Origin: an uncultured Synechococcus sp. | GTDB taxonomy: Bacteria > Cyanobacteriota > Cyanobacteriia > PCC-6307 > Cyanobiaceae | Assembly (NCBI GenBank): GCA_913020095.1 | Contig: CAJWAH010000006.1 | Span: 1-17,598, forward strand | Length of the DNA stretch: 17,598 nucleotides | Direction: 5' to 3' | Shown: in pieces, positions 1 to 6,840 of the stretch | Numbering within the stretch: position 1 is the first letter of the stretch | How the letters are laid out: every line of letters begins with the position of its first letter | Notes under the pieces: generated by a model | Told to the model about the DNA's origin: nothing | The model's input: only the letters and a program-made list of their open reading frames with translations | Databases searched by the model: none | Translations under genes and position numbers: made by a program

Positions 1-305
1 GCCAAGCCAGCACCAATAGGGATGCGTTTGGTTAATGACAACTGCGCCGAGAGCTCTGGCCTGCGGCAATGGCGGCGCAGCGCCTCGGCTGCCTTAACGA
101 TCAAATTGCTGCCATCGACGGGCAACTGGGGATCGCTACAACGCAAGCTCAATTGCCCGGCAGGGGCTGGATCCACGGCCAATTCATCAGCCAAATCCAG
201 GGTCTGCATGACCATGGCCAGCTCATGAAACCCGTCGTCCCTGAGGCCAAGCACCTCCAGGTGCAGGTTGATCTTCGCCGGGGCACGCAGGGACAGCGAA
301 CTCAC
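1..305 (-). CDS. ispE: 4-diphosphocytidyl-2-C-methyl-D-erythritol kinase, N-terminal part
   Basis: This cytosolic GHMP-family kinase phosphorylates CDP-methylerythritol in the MEP pathway of isoprenoid synthesis, which feeds carotenoids, phytol and quinones. Only the first 101 codons are present, because the gene runs off the left edge. The start region contains [13 protein letters not shown], the typical IspE opening, and the last visible residues are [10 protein letters not shown], the beginning of the glycine-rich ATP-binding loop, so the frame is open to the edge. The start is GTG at 305-303. It overlaps the rsmA stop in a GTGA arrangement (4 bases shared), which suggests translational coupling to rsmA. 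The rsmA-ispE pairing is common in bacteria, from general knowledge. Family assignment is firm; the missing C-terminal part cannot be judged. Confidence 0.93.
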   Translation of the reverse strand, partial: MSSLSLRAPAKINLHLEVLGLRDDGFHELAMVMQTLDLADELAVDPAPAGQLSLRCSDPQLPVDGSNLIVKAAEALRRHCRRPELSAQLSLTKRIPIGAGL

Positions 306-1126
306 AGAGCCGGTTGCAGAGCAGCGGCCAACGCTACCCACTGCTGCGGTGCAATCTCTTGCGGGCGCTGCTGCGGCGTGAGGCCGGCATCAGCCAGCCA
401 CGCTTCTAGGCCAACGGCTGGAGCAGCGCTAACCAAGGTGTTACGCACCATCTTTCGGCGCGCTGAAAAGGCCAGTCGCAGCAGATGTTCAACCTGCTTG
501 GCTACCGCCTGGGGCGGGCGCTGATCGGCAGGCAGTGGATCGAGGCTGATCACCTCGGACTGCACCTTCGGCGGCGGTTGAAAGCAGCGGGGCGGCACCG
601 GGCACACCGAGCGGCACTGCGCCAACAGCTGCATGCGCACGCTCAAGGCGCTGAAGCTGCTCTGCCCTGGCCGCGCGCTGATGCGCCGGGCCACCTCCTG
701 CTGAACCAGCAGCACCAGCCGCTGATAGGGGGGCTCAACCGGACGGTCCAAGCGACCCACCAAACGCTCCAACAGGGGACCGGTGATGTTGTACGGAATG
801 TTGGCCACCACCTTGGTGGGGCGGCGCTCCCCATCACCCAACTGGGGCAAGGCCAAAACATCGCCGCTCTGCAGTTGGAACCGGGGCTCAGCGGCAAAGC
901 GTTGCTGCAAACCCTCCACCAGATCGCGATCCAACTCCACCGCCTGCACGGAGGCGGCGGGGCTAGCGAGCAGCTGCGCCGTGAGAGCTCCGCGCCCAGG
1001 CCCCACCTCCAGCACATGGTCATCGGGCTGCAGCGCCGCTGCCGCCACGATCTGAAGCAGCACGCTCTCATCCTTGAGCCAGTGCTGGCCGAAGCGTTTA
1101 CGCGCGTGATGTCCAGAAAAGGCCAT
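302..1126 (-). CDS. rsmA: 16S rRNA (adenine1518-N6/adenine1519-N6)-dimethyltransferase
   Basis: RsmA (KsgA) uses S-adenosylmethionine to dimethylate two adjacent adenines near the 3' end of 16S rRNA late in small-subunit assembly. The 274-residue length is normal for the family. Visible motifs are KRFGQHWL near residue 10 (QHWL rather than the enterobacterial QNFL), the SAM-binding motif [12 protein letters not shown] at about 39-49, an acidic residue pair ELD at 64-66, and the catalytic motif IV NIPY at 109-112. The C-terminal third has the helical rRNA-binding region with PPPKVQSEV. The start is ATG, 15 bases after the yraN stop, and the stop overlaps the ispE start by 4 bases, so yraN-rsmA-ispE is probably one operon. 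A long opposite-strand open frame over this gene is a shadow. Confidence 0.96.
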   Translation of the reverse strand: MAFSGHHARKRFGQHWLKDESVLLQIVAAAALQPDDHVLEVGPGRGALTAQLLASPAASVQAVELDRDLVEGLQQRFAAEPRFQLQSGDVLALPQLGDGERRPTKVVANIPYNITGPLLERLVGRLDRPVEPPYQRLVLLVQQEVARRISARPGQSSFSALSVRMQLLAQCRSVCPVPPRCFQPPPKVQSEVISLDPLPADQRPPQAVAKQVEHLLRLAFSARRKMVRNTLVSAAPAVGLEAWLADAGLTPQQRPQEIAPQQWVALAAALQPAL

Positions 1127-1141
1127 GACTCCAACTGTGCA

Positions 1142-1486
1142 TCAGCCCAGATGCTCCAAAGGGAACCAGCGCACCTGAGCGTCCCCATCCACCAGCGCCA
1201 AGTGGGCCTCAATGCTGTGGGAGGCATAGCTGGGATGGGCTGCCAACCAACAGCGCAGTGCCCGGGCCAGGCGGCAGCGCTTGCGGGGTCCGCAGGCCAG
1301 CAGGCCGCCGTGATCGAGGCCCCAACGCCGCCTGGCCTTCACTTCCACCAGCAGCAGCCGCTGGGGTTTGGCCAACATCAGGTCCAACTCACCCCAACGG
1401 CAGCGCCAGTTGCAATCCAGCAAGCGCCACTGGCGGCGGCAGAGCAACGCAGCCACCTGGGCTTCCGCCTCGGCACCCCAGGCCAT
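1142..1486 (-). CDS. YraN/UPF0102 family endonuclease-like protein
   Basis: This is a 114-residue protein of the UPF0102 (YraN) family, which has a restriction-endonuclease-like fold related to Holliday-junction resolvases. The cellular role of the family is not well settled. The nuclease-type core is visible: WGELDLML at about residues 31-38, followed by LLLVEVKARRR at about 44-54, giving the D...ExK arrangement (D35, E48, K50). The N-terminal part has the usual acidic A-E-A-E-A helix. I start at ATG 1486-1484. An upstream in-frame GTG at 1507 would add MLLLPVA, which does not look like family sequence. It lies 15 bases before rsmA and is divergent from the pentapeptide gene across a 72-bp gap. 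Family membership is likely; function in this organism is not known. Confidence 0.82.
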   Translation of the reverse strand: MAWGAEAEAQVAALLCRRQWRLLDCNWRCRWGELDLMLAKPQRLLLVEVKARRRWGLDHGGLLACGPRKRCRLARALRCWLAAHPSYASHSIEAHLALVDGDAQVRWFPLEHLG

Positions 1487-1558
1487 GGCAACTGGCAGCA
1501 GCAGCACTCAGCATTCCCCGAAAGCGGCCCTAGGCTCTCGGCCGACTGGTTCAACGTG

Positions 1559-2026
1559 ATGCTGCGACGGCTGCTCGCCCTGCTCTGGCTTCTGCTCCTT
1601 CCTGTTCTGCCGGCCGATGCGGCCATGGACTACGCCAAGCAGGTGCTGATTGGCGCTGATTTTTCCAGTCGTGATCTCAGGGGCGTCACCTTCAACCTCA
1701 CCAACCTGCGCGAAGCCGATCTCTCGGGCTCTGATCTGCGCGCCGCCAGCTTGTTCGGCGCCAAGCTTCAAGACGCCAATCTCTCTGGCAGCGATCTGCG
1801 CGAAGCCACGCTCGATTCAGCAGTCTTCAACGGCACCGATCTCAGTGATGCCCGCCTTGAAGGCGCCTTTGCTTTCAACACCCGCTTCAGTGGCGTGACG
1901 ATCACTGGTGCTGATTTCAGCGATGTGCCCCTTCGAGGTGATGCCCTCAGCACCCTGTGTGCCGTGGCCGAAGGCACCAACTCAGTGACTGGACGCGACA
2001 CCCGGGACACCCTGGGCTGCCCTTGA
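1559..2026 (+). CDS. Secreted pentapeptide-repeat protein, probably thylakoid lumen
   Basis: The 155-residue product begins with a signal peptide: MLRRLLALLWLLLLPVLPADA is a basic start, a Leu-rich core and an A-x-A cleavage site near residue 21. From about residue 32 to 126 it is a run of A(D/N)LXX-type pentapeptides (GADFS, READL, SGSDL, GAKL, QDANL), which fold into a right-handed quadrilateral beta-helix. The tail carries LC near residue 134 and ends LGCP, with a TGRDTRDTLGC stretch. Two cysteines (C134, C154) could form a lumenal disulfide; that is inference. Related lumenal pentapeptide proteins are common in cyanobacteria and plastids and mostly have no assigned biochemical role. ATG at 1559 is chosen because it starts the signal peptide. 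The same frame stays open far upstream, but that part is antisense to yraN and rsmA. GTG at 1556 is an alternative. Confidence 0.88.
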   Translation: MLRRLLALLWLLLLPVLPADAAMDYAKQVLIGADFSSRDLRGVTFNLTNLREADLSGSDLRAASLFGAKLQDANLSGSDLREATLDSAVFNGTDLSDARLEGAFAFNTRFSGVTITGADFSDVPLRGDALSTLCAVAEGTNSVTGRDTRDTLGCP

Positions 2027-2032
2027 GCTGCC

Positions 2033-2389
2033 ATGAGCTTTGATCCCCGCAGCTTGGAGCGTCTCCAGCAACTGGGCCGCCAACTCCCCAAACCCCTGGA
2101 GCCGGCTTCGCCCCAACCCCAGGCCAAGCCGCAGCGCCAGCACCGGGTTGAAACCGAAGAGGACCCGGAGGAACTCTTCCGCCAATTGATGCAGGTGAGC
2201 CCCGACGGCACGGTGCCTGATCACCTGATGGCCAGGCTGCGCCAACTAGAAGCTCAGCGCAAACGGGCGCCGCAGCAGCCGAGCTCCAACACAAGCCATG
2301 GCAGTAAGGGCAGAAGCAGCGATCCCAACCAAGACGATTCGCTCTACAGCGAGTTCGAGCAGATGCTGCTGGAAGAGGACGACGCTTAG
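2033..2389 (+). CDS. Hypothetical protein, 118 residues, hydrophilic
   Basis: I do not recognise a named domain. The product begins MSFDPRSLERLQQLGRQLPK and is rich in Gln, Pro, Arg, Asp and Glu. It has a proline-rich linker at about 20-40, an acidic EEDPEELFRQLMQ segment near 43-55, a helical segment with PDHLMARLRQLEAQRKR, and an acidic tail EFEQMLLEEDDA. It has no signal peptide and no membrane segment, so it is probably cytosolic and partly disordered. It begins 6 bases after the pentapeptide gene stop in the same direction, so the two are probably co-transcribed. Its stop codon overlaps the end of a candidate minus-strand small ORF. The codon pattern and context support a real gene, probably restricted to cyanobacteria; that restriction is inference. 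Confidence 0.75.
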   Translation: MSFDPRSLERLQQLGRQLPKPLEPASPQPQAKPQRQHRVETEEDPEELFRQLMQVSPDGTVPDHLMARLRQLEAQRKRAPQQPSSNTSHGSKGRSSDPNQDDSLYSEFEQMLLEEDDA

Positions 2390-2493
2390 CTCAAGGGCAA
2401 CAGAACCGGGGCAAAGCTCAGCGCAAAGCCGATCTGCCTGAGTGGCACCCCAAACAGGGTGGAGACCACATCAATGGCGACCGCCGAAACCAT
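2386..2493 (-). CDS. Candidate small hydrophobic protein (35 codons) downstream of dnaG
   Basis: On the minus strand an ATG at 2493-2491 opens 35 codons ending in TAA at 2388-2386. The product starts MVSAVAIDVVSTLFGVPLR and continues with QIGFALSFAPVLLPLS. It is strongly hydrophobic with one Asp and one Arg, compatible with one or two short membrane segments. An in-frame TAG lies two codons upstream, so the ORF is not the tail of a longer frame. AGAGG directly abuts the ATG, too close for a good Shine-Dalgarno. A TAAAAT box lies about 25 bases upstream of the start codon. It would occupy almost the whole gap between the convergent dnaG and 118-residue genes. I could not match it to any small photosystem or cytochrome subunit I know. 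It may be chance or a gene remnant. Confidence 0.3.
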   Translation of the reverse strand: MVSAVAIDVVSTLFGVPLRQIGFALSFAPVLLPLS

Positions 2494-2517
2494 CCTCTAT
2501 GAATTTCATGTAACGAG

Positions 2518-2523
2518 ATTTTA
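2518..2523 (-). promoter_or_regulatory. Possible -10 element for the small ORF below dnaG
   Basis: Read on the minus strand this is TAAAAT, preceded by TGCT, which resembles an extended -10. Initiation about 7 bases downstream would leave a leader of roughly 18 bases before the ATG at 2493. No good -35 match is visible at the usual spacing. The element lies just after the dnaG stop codon. The call rests on pattern only. Confidence 0.22.
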
Positions 2524-2534
2524 AGCAATGCTTA
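2522..2534. repeat. Short perfect inverted repeat at the dnaG stop codon
   Basis: The sequence TAAGCA-A-TGCTTA is a perfect 6-bp inverted repeat around one central base. It includes the dnaG TAA stop (minus strand, 2534-2532) and overlaps the TAAAAT box. A one-base loop cannot form an ordinary terminator hairpin, so it is either a protein-binding half-site pair or chance. Confidence 0.3.
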
Positions 2535-4553
2535 GGCACTTTGCCGACATCGCTGCTGATCGAGCTGTTGCAGGTACTGGCGCTCGTTGTAATAGAGCTC
2601 TTGAAAGCGCAAGGCGTCGGCATTGAGCCGTTGAAACAACGATTCGATGCGGGTTTCAGCATCCCCCTCGTCCTCTTTGCTTTCCAGCAACATCGCAATG
2701 CACTGCTCCAGGCTCTGCAGTCGTTGCGATCCCCAGGCCTCGAGCAGGTGGCGGCAACGGCGCAGCACGCGATGACGCTCCAAGCTCGCGGTCGTGCCGC
2801 GCAGCTGATCACTGGGGTTGACCAAGCCGAGCTGCTGCAGCTCACCGGGTTCCAGCAGAGCCGTGAGCCGTTGCAGCAACGGGGAATCTTCGATCAACAG
2901 CAGATCTGACAACAGGCGGGGCAACTCCAAATCAGCCAACTGATCACCCGGCTCGCTGCCGCGGCTGATGTTCTCGAGTAAGCCCACGCCGAGGTTGTCT
3001 TCCTCCAGAGCCGAGAGGTGGGCCCAGAGCTTGCGGTGATGGGGCAGGCCAAAGTCCTCAAGCTCCCGCTGCCGCAGCTCCTGGCGAATCGTGGCCCGCA
3101 AGCTGGGCACATGCAGATACAGCCGCAGCAATTGGGCTTCCGCCCGCTCCCGCAAGGAGGCATCCCCCGGCTGCTCATGGCGACTGGAGCGGCCATGCCA
3201 GCGCTGGCCTTTGACCTGCTGACGCAGATCGTCCTCCAGCTGCAGCGCCATGCGGGCTTGACCGCCAGAGAGCCGCTCTGCGACCCGCTGCAGGTAGTGA
3301 CTGCGCAGGGCTGACTGAGGCAACTTGCCCAGCAGTTCCACCAACCCTTGAACCGCGAGCTGGAATTGATCAGCGCGGCCGAGATCTTTGCCGCTGAGCA
3401 CCTGCTCGATCTGCCAGTCCAGCCACAGCGGGGCGTTGTCCTGCAAGGCGAGGTAGTCGGCCTGGCTGTGCTGCTGGAGGAACTCATCGGGGTCCTTGCC
3501 CGCTGGCAGGTGCAACACCCGCAGCTCCAGCTGGCCCTGCAAGGCCTGCTGCTCAACCTCACCAATGGTGCGCTGGGCGGCGCGCACCCCGGCGCCATCG
3601 GAATCAAAATTGAGGATGATCCGGCGGCTTTCACTGCAGCGGCAGAGCTGGGTGATCTGCTGGGCGCTCATGGCCGTGCCCAAAGCCGCTACCGCATGGC
3701 GCACCCCGGCGGCATGCAGGGCAATCACATCGAAATAGCCCTCCACCACCAGGGCACAGTCCGCGCGGCGGATGGGATCGGCAGCCTTATCAAAGCCATA
3801 GAGGTGTTTGCCCTTGTCAAACACCTCCGTTTCAGGGGAGTTGAGGTATTTCGGTTCGCTGCCATCGAGGCTGCGGCCGCCAAAGCCAATGATTCGCCCC
3901 TGCCGATCGTGGATGGGCACCATCAACCGATGGCGGAAACGGTCATAGAAACCATTGCCCCCTTTGCGCGGCACCACCAATCCGGCGGCTTCCATCAAGC
4001 TGGGATCAATCCCCTCCACCTGCTGGAGGTGACGCAACAGCCCATCCCAAGCCTCGGGGGCATAGCCCAGTTCAAAGGATTCGATCGTGCCGGCGCTCAG
4101 CCCCCGCTGCTTGCGCAAATACTCCAGGGCTGCAGCACCCTCGGGGGCCTGCAAGCGTGAACGAAACCAGCCGCTGGCCAGCGACAGCACGCGGTGCAGC
4201 TGATCACGGCGAGAGAGCTGCTGCCGCAAGCGCTCCTGCTGGCTGGCATCGAGCGTTTCAACCGGCAAGGAGTAGCGCCTGGCCAGCTCCATCACCACAT
4301 CGCTGAAGCTTTGGCGCTTCAGCTCCATGAGGAACTTGAGGCTGTTACCGCCGGCCCCACAGGAGAAGCAGTAATAGAACTGCTTGGCCGGTGACACCGT
4401 CATCGACGGCGATTTGTCGTCGTGAAAGGGGCACAAGCCCACAAATTCACGGCCCTTCTTTTTGAGCACCACGTGCTCACCGACCACATCAACGATGTCG
4501 GCCCGTTCTTTAACAGCCTCAATCGTGCGGGGATGAAGCCGGGGAACGCTCAC
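2532..4553 (-). CDS. dnaG: DNA primase
   Basis: DnaG synthesises RNA primers at the replication fork, acting with the DnaB helicase. The 673-residue product shows the full bacterial architecture. The CHC2 zinc-binding domain has C41-P-F-H44 and C62-F-S-C65. The catalytic core follows, with the TOPRIM domain showing VVEGYFD (E271) and FDSDGAG (D317, D319). The C-terminal helicase-interaction region runs from about residue 450 and is rich in Gln and Leu. The start is GTG at 4553-4551, giving the family-typical opening RTIEAVKERADIVDVVGEHV. No in-frame ATG lies near it. It follows a small exported-protein gene by 52 bp on the same strand. Replication primase is unambiguous; the GTG start and weak upstream signals suggest modest translation, which is inference. 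Confidence 0.97.
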   Translation of the reverse strand: MSVPRLHPRTIEAVKERADIVDVVGEHVVLKKKGREFVGLCPFHDDKSPSMTVSPAKQFYYCFSCGAGGNSLKFLMELKRQSFSDVVMELARRYSLPVETLDASQQERLRQQLSRRDQLHRVLSLASGWFRSRLQAPEGAAALEYLRKQRGLSAGTIESFELGYAPEAWDGLLRHLQQVEGIDPSLMEAAGLVVPRKGGNGFYDRFRHRLMVPIHDRQGRIIGFGGRSLDGSEPKYLNSPETEVFDKGKHLYGFDKAADPIRRADCALVVEGYFDVIALHAAGVRHAVAALGTAMSAQQITQLCRCSESRRIILNFDSDGAGVRAAQRTIGEVEQQALQGQLELRVLHLPAGKDPDEFLQQHSQADYLALQDNAPLWLDWQIEQVLSGKDLGRADQFQLAVQGLVELLGKLPQSALRSHYLQRVAERLSGGQARMALQLEDDLRQQVKGQRWHGRSSRHEQPGDASLRERAEAQLLRLYLHVPSLRATIRQELRQRELEDFGLPHHRKLWAHLSALEEDNLGVGLLENISRGSEPGDQLADLELPRLLSDLLLIEDSPLLQRLTALLEPGELQQLGLVNPSDQLRGTTASLERHRVLRRCRHLLEAWGSQRLQSLEQCIAMLLESKEDEGDAETRIESLFQRLNADALRFQELYYNERQYLQQLDQQRCRQSA

Positions 4554-4605
4554 GGACTCATCGAAGGGGCCTCATTCTCTAAGACAAATCGGCCAATGCC
4601 ACTGT

Positions 4606-4965
4606 TCAGCTGGCAGAAAAACGCATGGCTCCCCCTCGGCTGAGGCGAAAAATCCAGGTGCCATCAGCGGAGGCCTGAAACGATGCAGGCCGCCGATTCA
4701 CCTGAGCCTTGCCGCCACCCGGGGTGGTTTCAATCACGCTGCGTTGCCCCGATGGCCACTGCACGGTCAACAGCAATTCACCGGCCCCCTGCCAGCCCTC
4801 GATGCGGCAGTGGCCAGCCTCCACCCAGCGGCCGGAGCTGCCATCGCTCCAAGCGCACGGGCGCGATTGCTTCAAATCCACCGCTGCATCGCTGTTGGGC
4901 TGCTCGGCCTGAAGCGGCAGCGGCAGGGCTACGGCCAGCAGAGCCAACAGCAGCGGGAATTTCAT
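4606..4965 (-). CDS. Small exported protein of unknown function
   Basis: I do not recognise the family. The 119-residue product opens with a clear signal peptide, MKFPLLLALLAVALPLPLQA, with probable cleavage before EQPNSD at residue 21. The mature part of about 99 residues has two cysteines (C37 in RPCAWSDG and C53 in GHCRIEGW) that could form a disulfide. It then has alternating beta-like stretches (GELLLTVQWPSG, RSVIETTPGGG, ADGTWIFRLSRG). ATG 4965 is preferred over an in-frame start 144 bp further upstream because it places the signal peptide at the N terminus and leaves the upstream lipoprotein gene intact. It follows that gene by 25 bp and precedes dnaG by 52 bp. The protein is probably periplasmic or lumenal and co-transcribed with the lipoprotein. 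Confidence 0.72.
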   Translation of the reverse strand: MKFPLLLALLAVALPLPLQAEQPNSDAAVDLKQSRPCAWSDGSSGRWVEAGHCRIEGWQGAGELLLTVQWPSGQRSVIETTPGGGKAQVNRRPASFQASADGTWIFRLSRGGAMRFSAS

Positions 4966-4990
4966 CTGACCAGAGAGTTCTATTGACGGC

Positions 4991-5452
4991 CTAGCCAGAG
5001 GCATCAGCAGCGTCAACAACCAGACCCTGGCGGGTGAGTGGATAACTGCGCCAGCCAACGCCCTCCTGGGCCGGGGGGCGCAGCAAACGCCAGCTCTGGC
5101 CTTTGGCACCAGGCAACAACATCAAATCGAAGGGGCTATCCACCCGAATCGGATCGTCGGGCAAGCTCCAATCGAAGCGACCCTGTAAGCGCAGGGCTTG
5201 CTGACCTTCCACCGCTTCACGTCCCTGCTGCTCCAGCCGAATGCGGCGCAAACTGGGCTCGCCGCTCAGGGCCGGCAGTTGCAGTGCAGCAGCGAGGTCC
5301 TCTTGGGTGAACTGCACTTGCATGGCCAAGGCCTGCATCAAGATCTGCCGTGGGGGTTGCCCTGAGGCGCTGCAAGCGGGCAACAGCACCAGCATCAACA
5401 ACAGAGCCATTCCCACCACAAGGCGGCGCAGCACGGCGATCAACGGCAACAT
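4991..5452 (-). CDS. Predicted lipoprotein of unknown function
   Basis: The 153-residue product starts MLPLIAVLRRLVVG, continues through a leucine-rich core, and reaches LLPAC-SASG with the candidate lipidated cysteine at C27. Pro at -2 is atypical for a lipobox, so a plain membrane anchor is possible. The mature part includes MQVQFTQEDLAAALQLP, a charged beta-like central region (RRIRLEQQGREAVEG) and LRLQGRFDWSLPDDP. This resembles cyanobacterial proteins that bind lipophilic ligands or sit at membranes, but I cannot name a domain. ATG 5452 is chosen over longer in-frame starts because those would overlap the divergent ruvA gene. The two ATGs are only 21 bp apart, so their promoters must lie inside each other's coding sequence. 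Its partner downstream (25 bp) is another exported protein. Confidence 0.68.
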   Translation of the reverse strand: MLPLIAVLRRLVVGMALLLMLVLLPACSASGQPPRQILMQALAMQVQFTQEDLAAALQLPALSGEPSLRRIRLEQQGREAVEGQQALRLQGRFDWSLPDDPIRVDSPFDLMLLPGAKGQSWRLLRPPAQEGVGWRSYPLTRQGLVVDAADASG

Positions 5453-5473
5453 GGCAGCACTCCTAGGCACAGC

Positions 5474-6100
5474 ATGATCGGTTGGTTGCATGGAACGATC
5501 GGTGATCGCTGGCAAGAGGGCAACCGCTGCTGGCTTCTGTTGCTCTGCGGGCCGGTTGGTTACGAGCTGCAGGTGAGCGAAAGCCTCTGGCAAGGCACCG
5601 CATTGGAAGCTCAAACGACTATTCATACCCATCTGCAGCAGCGCGAGGACGGCCAACAGCTCTATGGCTTTGAAACCAAAGCCGATCGCAACCTGTTCCG
5701 CCTGTTAATCAGCGTCAATGGAGTGGGTCCGCAGGTGGCTCTCGGGCTGATCTCCGGCTTGGGTGCGGTGAGCTTGCTGCAAGCGATGGCCGCAGAAGAC
5801 GTCAAAGTGCTGTGCCAAGCCCCCGGCGTTGGCAAACGCACCGCCGAGCGGCTCAGCCTGGAATGGCGCTCGCGGCTGCAGGAGCGCTGGCAACAGCAGG
5901 GGGGAACCACACCGCTGCGCCTGGTGGAGCCGGTGGCGGAAAGCCGGGAACTGCGCGCCACCCTGGAAGCCCTTGGCTATGGACCAGAAGAGGTGAGCGC
6001 GGCGGTGGCCCAAGCAGGCAGCCAAGGCCTTGATCCAGAACAACCCATGGAGGAGTGGCTGCGGCATTGCTTGGCCTGGCTCAGCCGTCAAGCGGGATAG
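5474..6100 (+). CDS. ruvA: Holliday junction branch migration protein RuvA
   Basis: RuvA binds four-way DNA junctions as a tetramer and loads the RuvB motor in recombinational repair. The 208 residues follow the family plan. The N-terminal OB-fold domain begins MIGWLHGTI. Two helix-hairpin-helix DNA-binding motifs appear at about 79-93 ([15 protein letters not shown]) and 114-128 ([15 protein letters not shown]). After a Gln/Gly-rich linker the RuvB-binding domain III runs from about 155 ([18 protein letters not shown]). The ATG start matches the canonical N terminus. It precedes rpsO by 53 bp and is divergent from the lipoprotein gene by 21 bp. Neither ruvB nor ruvC is in the window. The internal AT content and motifs look normal. 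Confidence 0.96.
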   Translation: MIGWLHGTIGDRWQEGNRCWLLLLCGPVGYELQVSESLWQGTALEAQTTIHTHLQQREDGQQLYGFETKADRNLFRLLISVNGVGPQVALGLISGLGAVSLLQAMAAEDVKVLCQAPGVGKRTAERLSLEWRSRLQERWQQQGGTTPLRLVEPVAESRELRATLEALGYGPEEVSAAVAQAGSQGLDPEQPMEEWLRHCLAWLSRQAG

Positions 6101-6114
6101 AGAACCGCGAACGG

Positions 6115-6120
6115 TATGCT
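6115..6120 (+). promoter_or_regulatory. Possible -10 element upstream of rpsO
   Basis: TATGCT lies 33 bases before the rpsO ATG in the 53-bp ruvA-rpsO gap, with no clear -35 at 16-18 bases upstream. Initiation near 6127 would give a leader of about 27 bases. No strong Shine-Dalgarno precedes the ATG. S15 genes are often autoregulated through leader structure in other bacteria, but I see no recognisable S15-binding fold here. Confidence 0.25.
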
Positions 6121-6153
6121 TTTGGATTACACGAGCTGGGTCTCCCCTCCCGC

Positions 6154-6423
6154 ATGCCCCTCAACACCGAGAAGAAGCAAGAACTGATCAACTCCCACCA
6201 GACCCACGCAACAGATACGGGGTCTGTGGAAGTGCAAGTGGCGATGCTGAGTGAGCGGATCACCCAGTTGACGGGCCACCTGCAGAGCAACAAGCACGAC
6301 TACTCGTCGCGCCAAGGCCTGATGAAGATGCTGGGCCGCCGCAAGAGCCTGTTGGGTTACCTGAAGAGCCAGAGCAGCGAGCGCTACGACACGCTGATTC
6401 AAAAGCTCGGCATCCGCGGCTAA
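6154..6423 (+). CDS. rpsO: 30S ribosomal protein S15
   Basis: S15 is a primary 16S rRNA-binding protein of the small-subunit platform. The 89-residue length is exactly usual. The four-helix signature is visible: [18 protein letters not shown] near residues 19-36, [18 protein letters not shown] near 38-55, and [15 protein letters not shown], including the conserved His, Asp and Ser residues that contact rRNA. ATG 6154 gives the standard start MPLNTEKK. An in-frame ATG inside the end of ruvA would add a nonconserved leader and is rejected. It lies between ruvA and the PAM68-family gene (9-bp gap), all in one direction. The pairing of S15 with PAM68 also occurs in other cyanobacteria, as I recall, and fits co-regulation of ribosome and photosystem biogenesis. 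Confidence 0.97.
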   Translation: MPLNTEKKQELINSHQTHATDTGSVEVQVAMLSERITQLTGHLQSNKHDYSSRQGLMKMLGRRKSLLGYLKSQSSERYDTLIQKLGIRG

Positions 6424-6432
6424 GTCGCCGCC

Positions 6433-6840
6433 ATGGCCAGCCCCAAAGAGACTGGCGGATTCGGAGCCAACAGCGCCCCAGCGGTCAAACCAGCTCCCAA
6501 ACAAGCCAAGCCCAAATCCAACCAGACCATCCCCCCGGTTGTTGCCAATCGCATGGCGCGCCGAGTGGCGATTTGTGCTGCCACACCAACGGCGTTTGGC
6601 ATGGCCTCGTTCCTGGTGAGCTACTGGCTGGTCTCCCGCCAAATCATCGACGTGCCACCAGCGCTAACGCTGCTGGTCTCAGGCGGGTTCTTTTTGTTGG
6701 GTCTGCTGGGCTTGAGCTACGGCCTGTTTTCCAGCAGCTGGCTCGAAGCGCCAGGAAGCTTCCTGGGTTTTGAGCAAATCGGGGTCAACATCCAGCGGCT
6801 GCGCAATGGCGCAGTTGCACGTCGAAGCGAGCAGCCGTAA
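6433..6840 (+). CDS. PAM68-family (DUF3464) photosystem II assembly membrane protein
   Basis: PAM68 proteins help early photosystem II assembly in thylakoid membranes. The 135-residue product matches the family plan. There is a Lys/Pro-rich soluble N terminus ([17 protein letters not shown]) and a conserved [12 protein letters not shown] segment. A membrane helix spans about 46-68, a second spans about 76-100 ([20 protein letters not shown]), and a conserved tail follows with [20 protein letters not shown]. The ATG is 9 bases after the rpsO stop, so translation from the same message is likely. The last 56 bp overlap the end of dnaE on the opposite strand, and about 18 codons of each gene are shared DNA. 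Family assignment is by pattern recognition. Confidence 0.88.
   Translation: MASPKETGGFGANSAPAVKPAPKQAKPKSNQTIPPVVANRMARRVAICAATPTAFGMASFLVSYWLVSRQIIDVPPALTLLVSGGFFLLGLLGLSYGLFSSSWLEAPGSFLGFEQIGVNIQRLRNGAVARRSEQP

Noticed and set aside
485..1558. Long plus-strand open frame running into the pentapeptide gene
   Set aside because: It is antisense to rsmA and yraN, has a biased low-complexity composition (Gln, His, Ala, Leu) and no domain. The signal peptide at 1559 marks the true start.
2455..2472. Hairpin around CACCC-CAAACA-GGGTG and GTGG-AGA-CCAC as a terminator for the convergent genes
   Set aside because: The stems are only 4-5 bp, no T-run follows on either strand, and they lie inside the candidate small ORF.
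3348..4160. 270-codon plus-strand open frame opposite dnaG
   Set aside because: It lies wholly inside the primase core region on the opposite strand, with composition typical of an antisense shadow.
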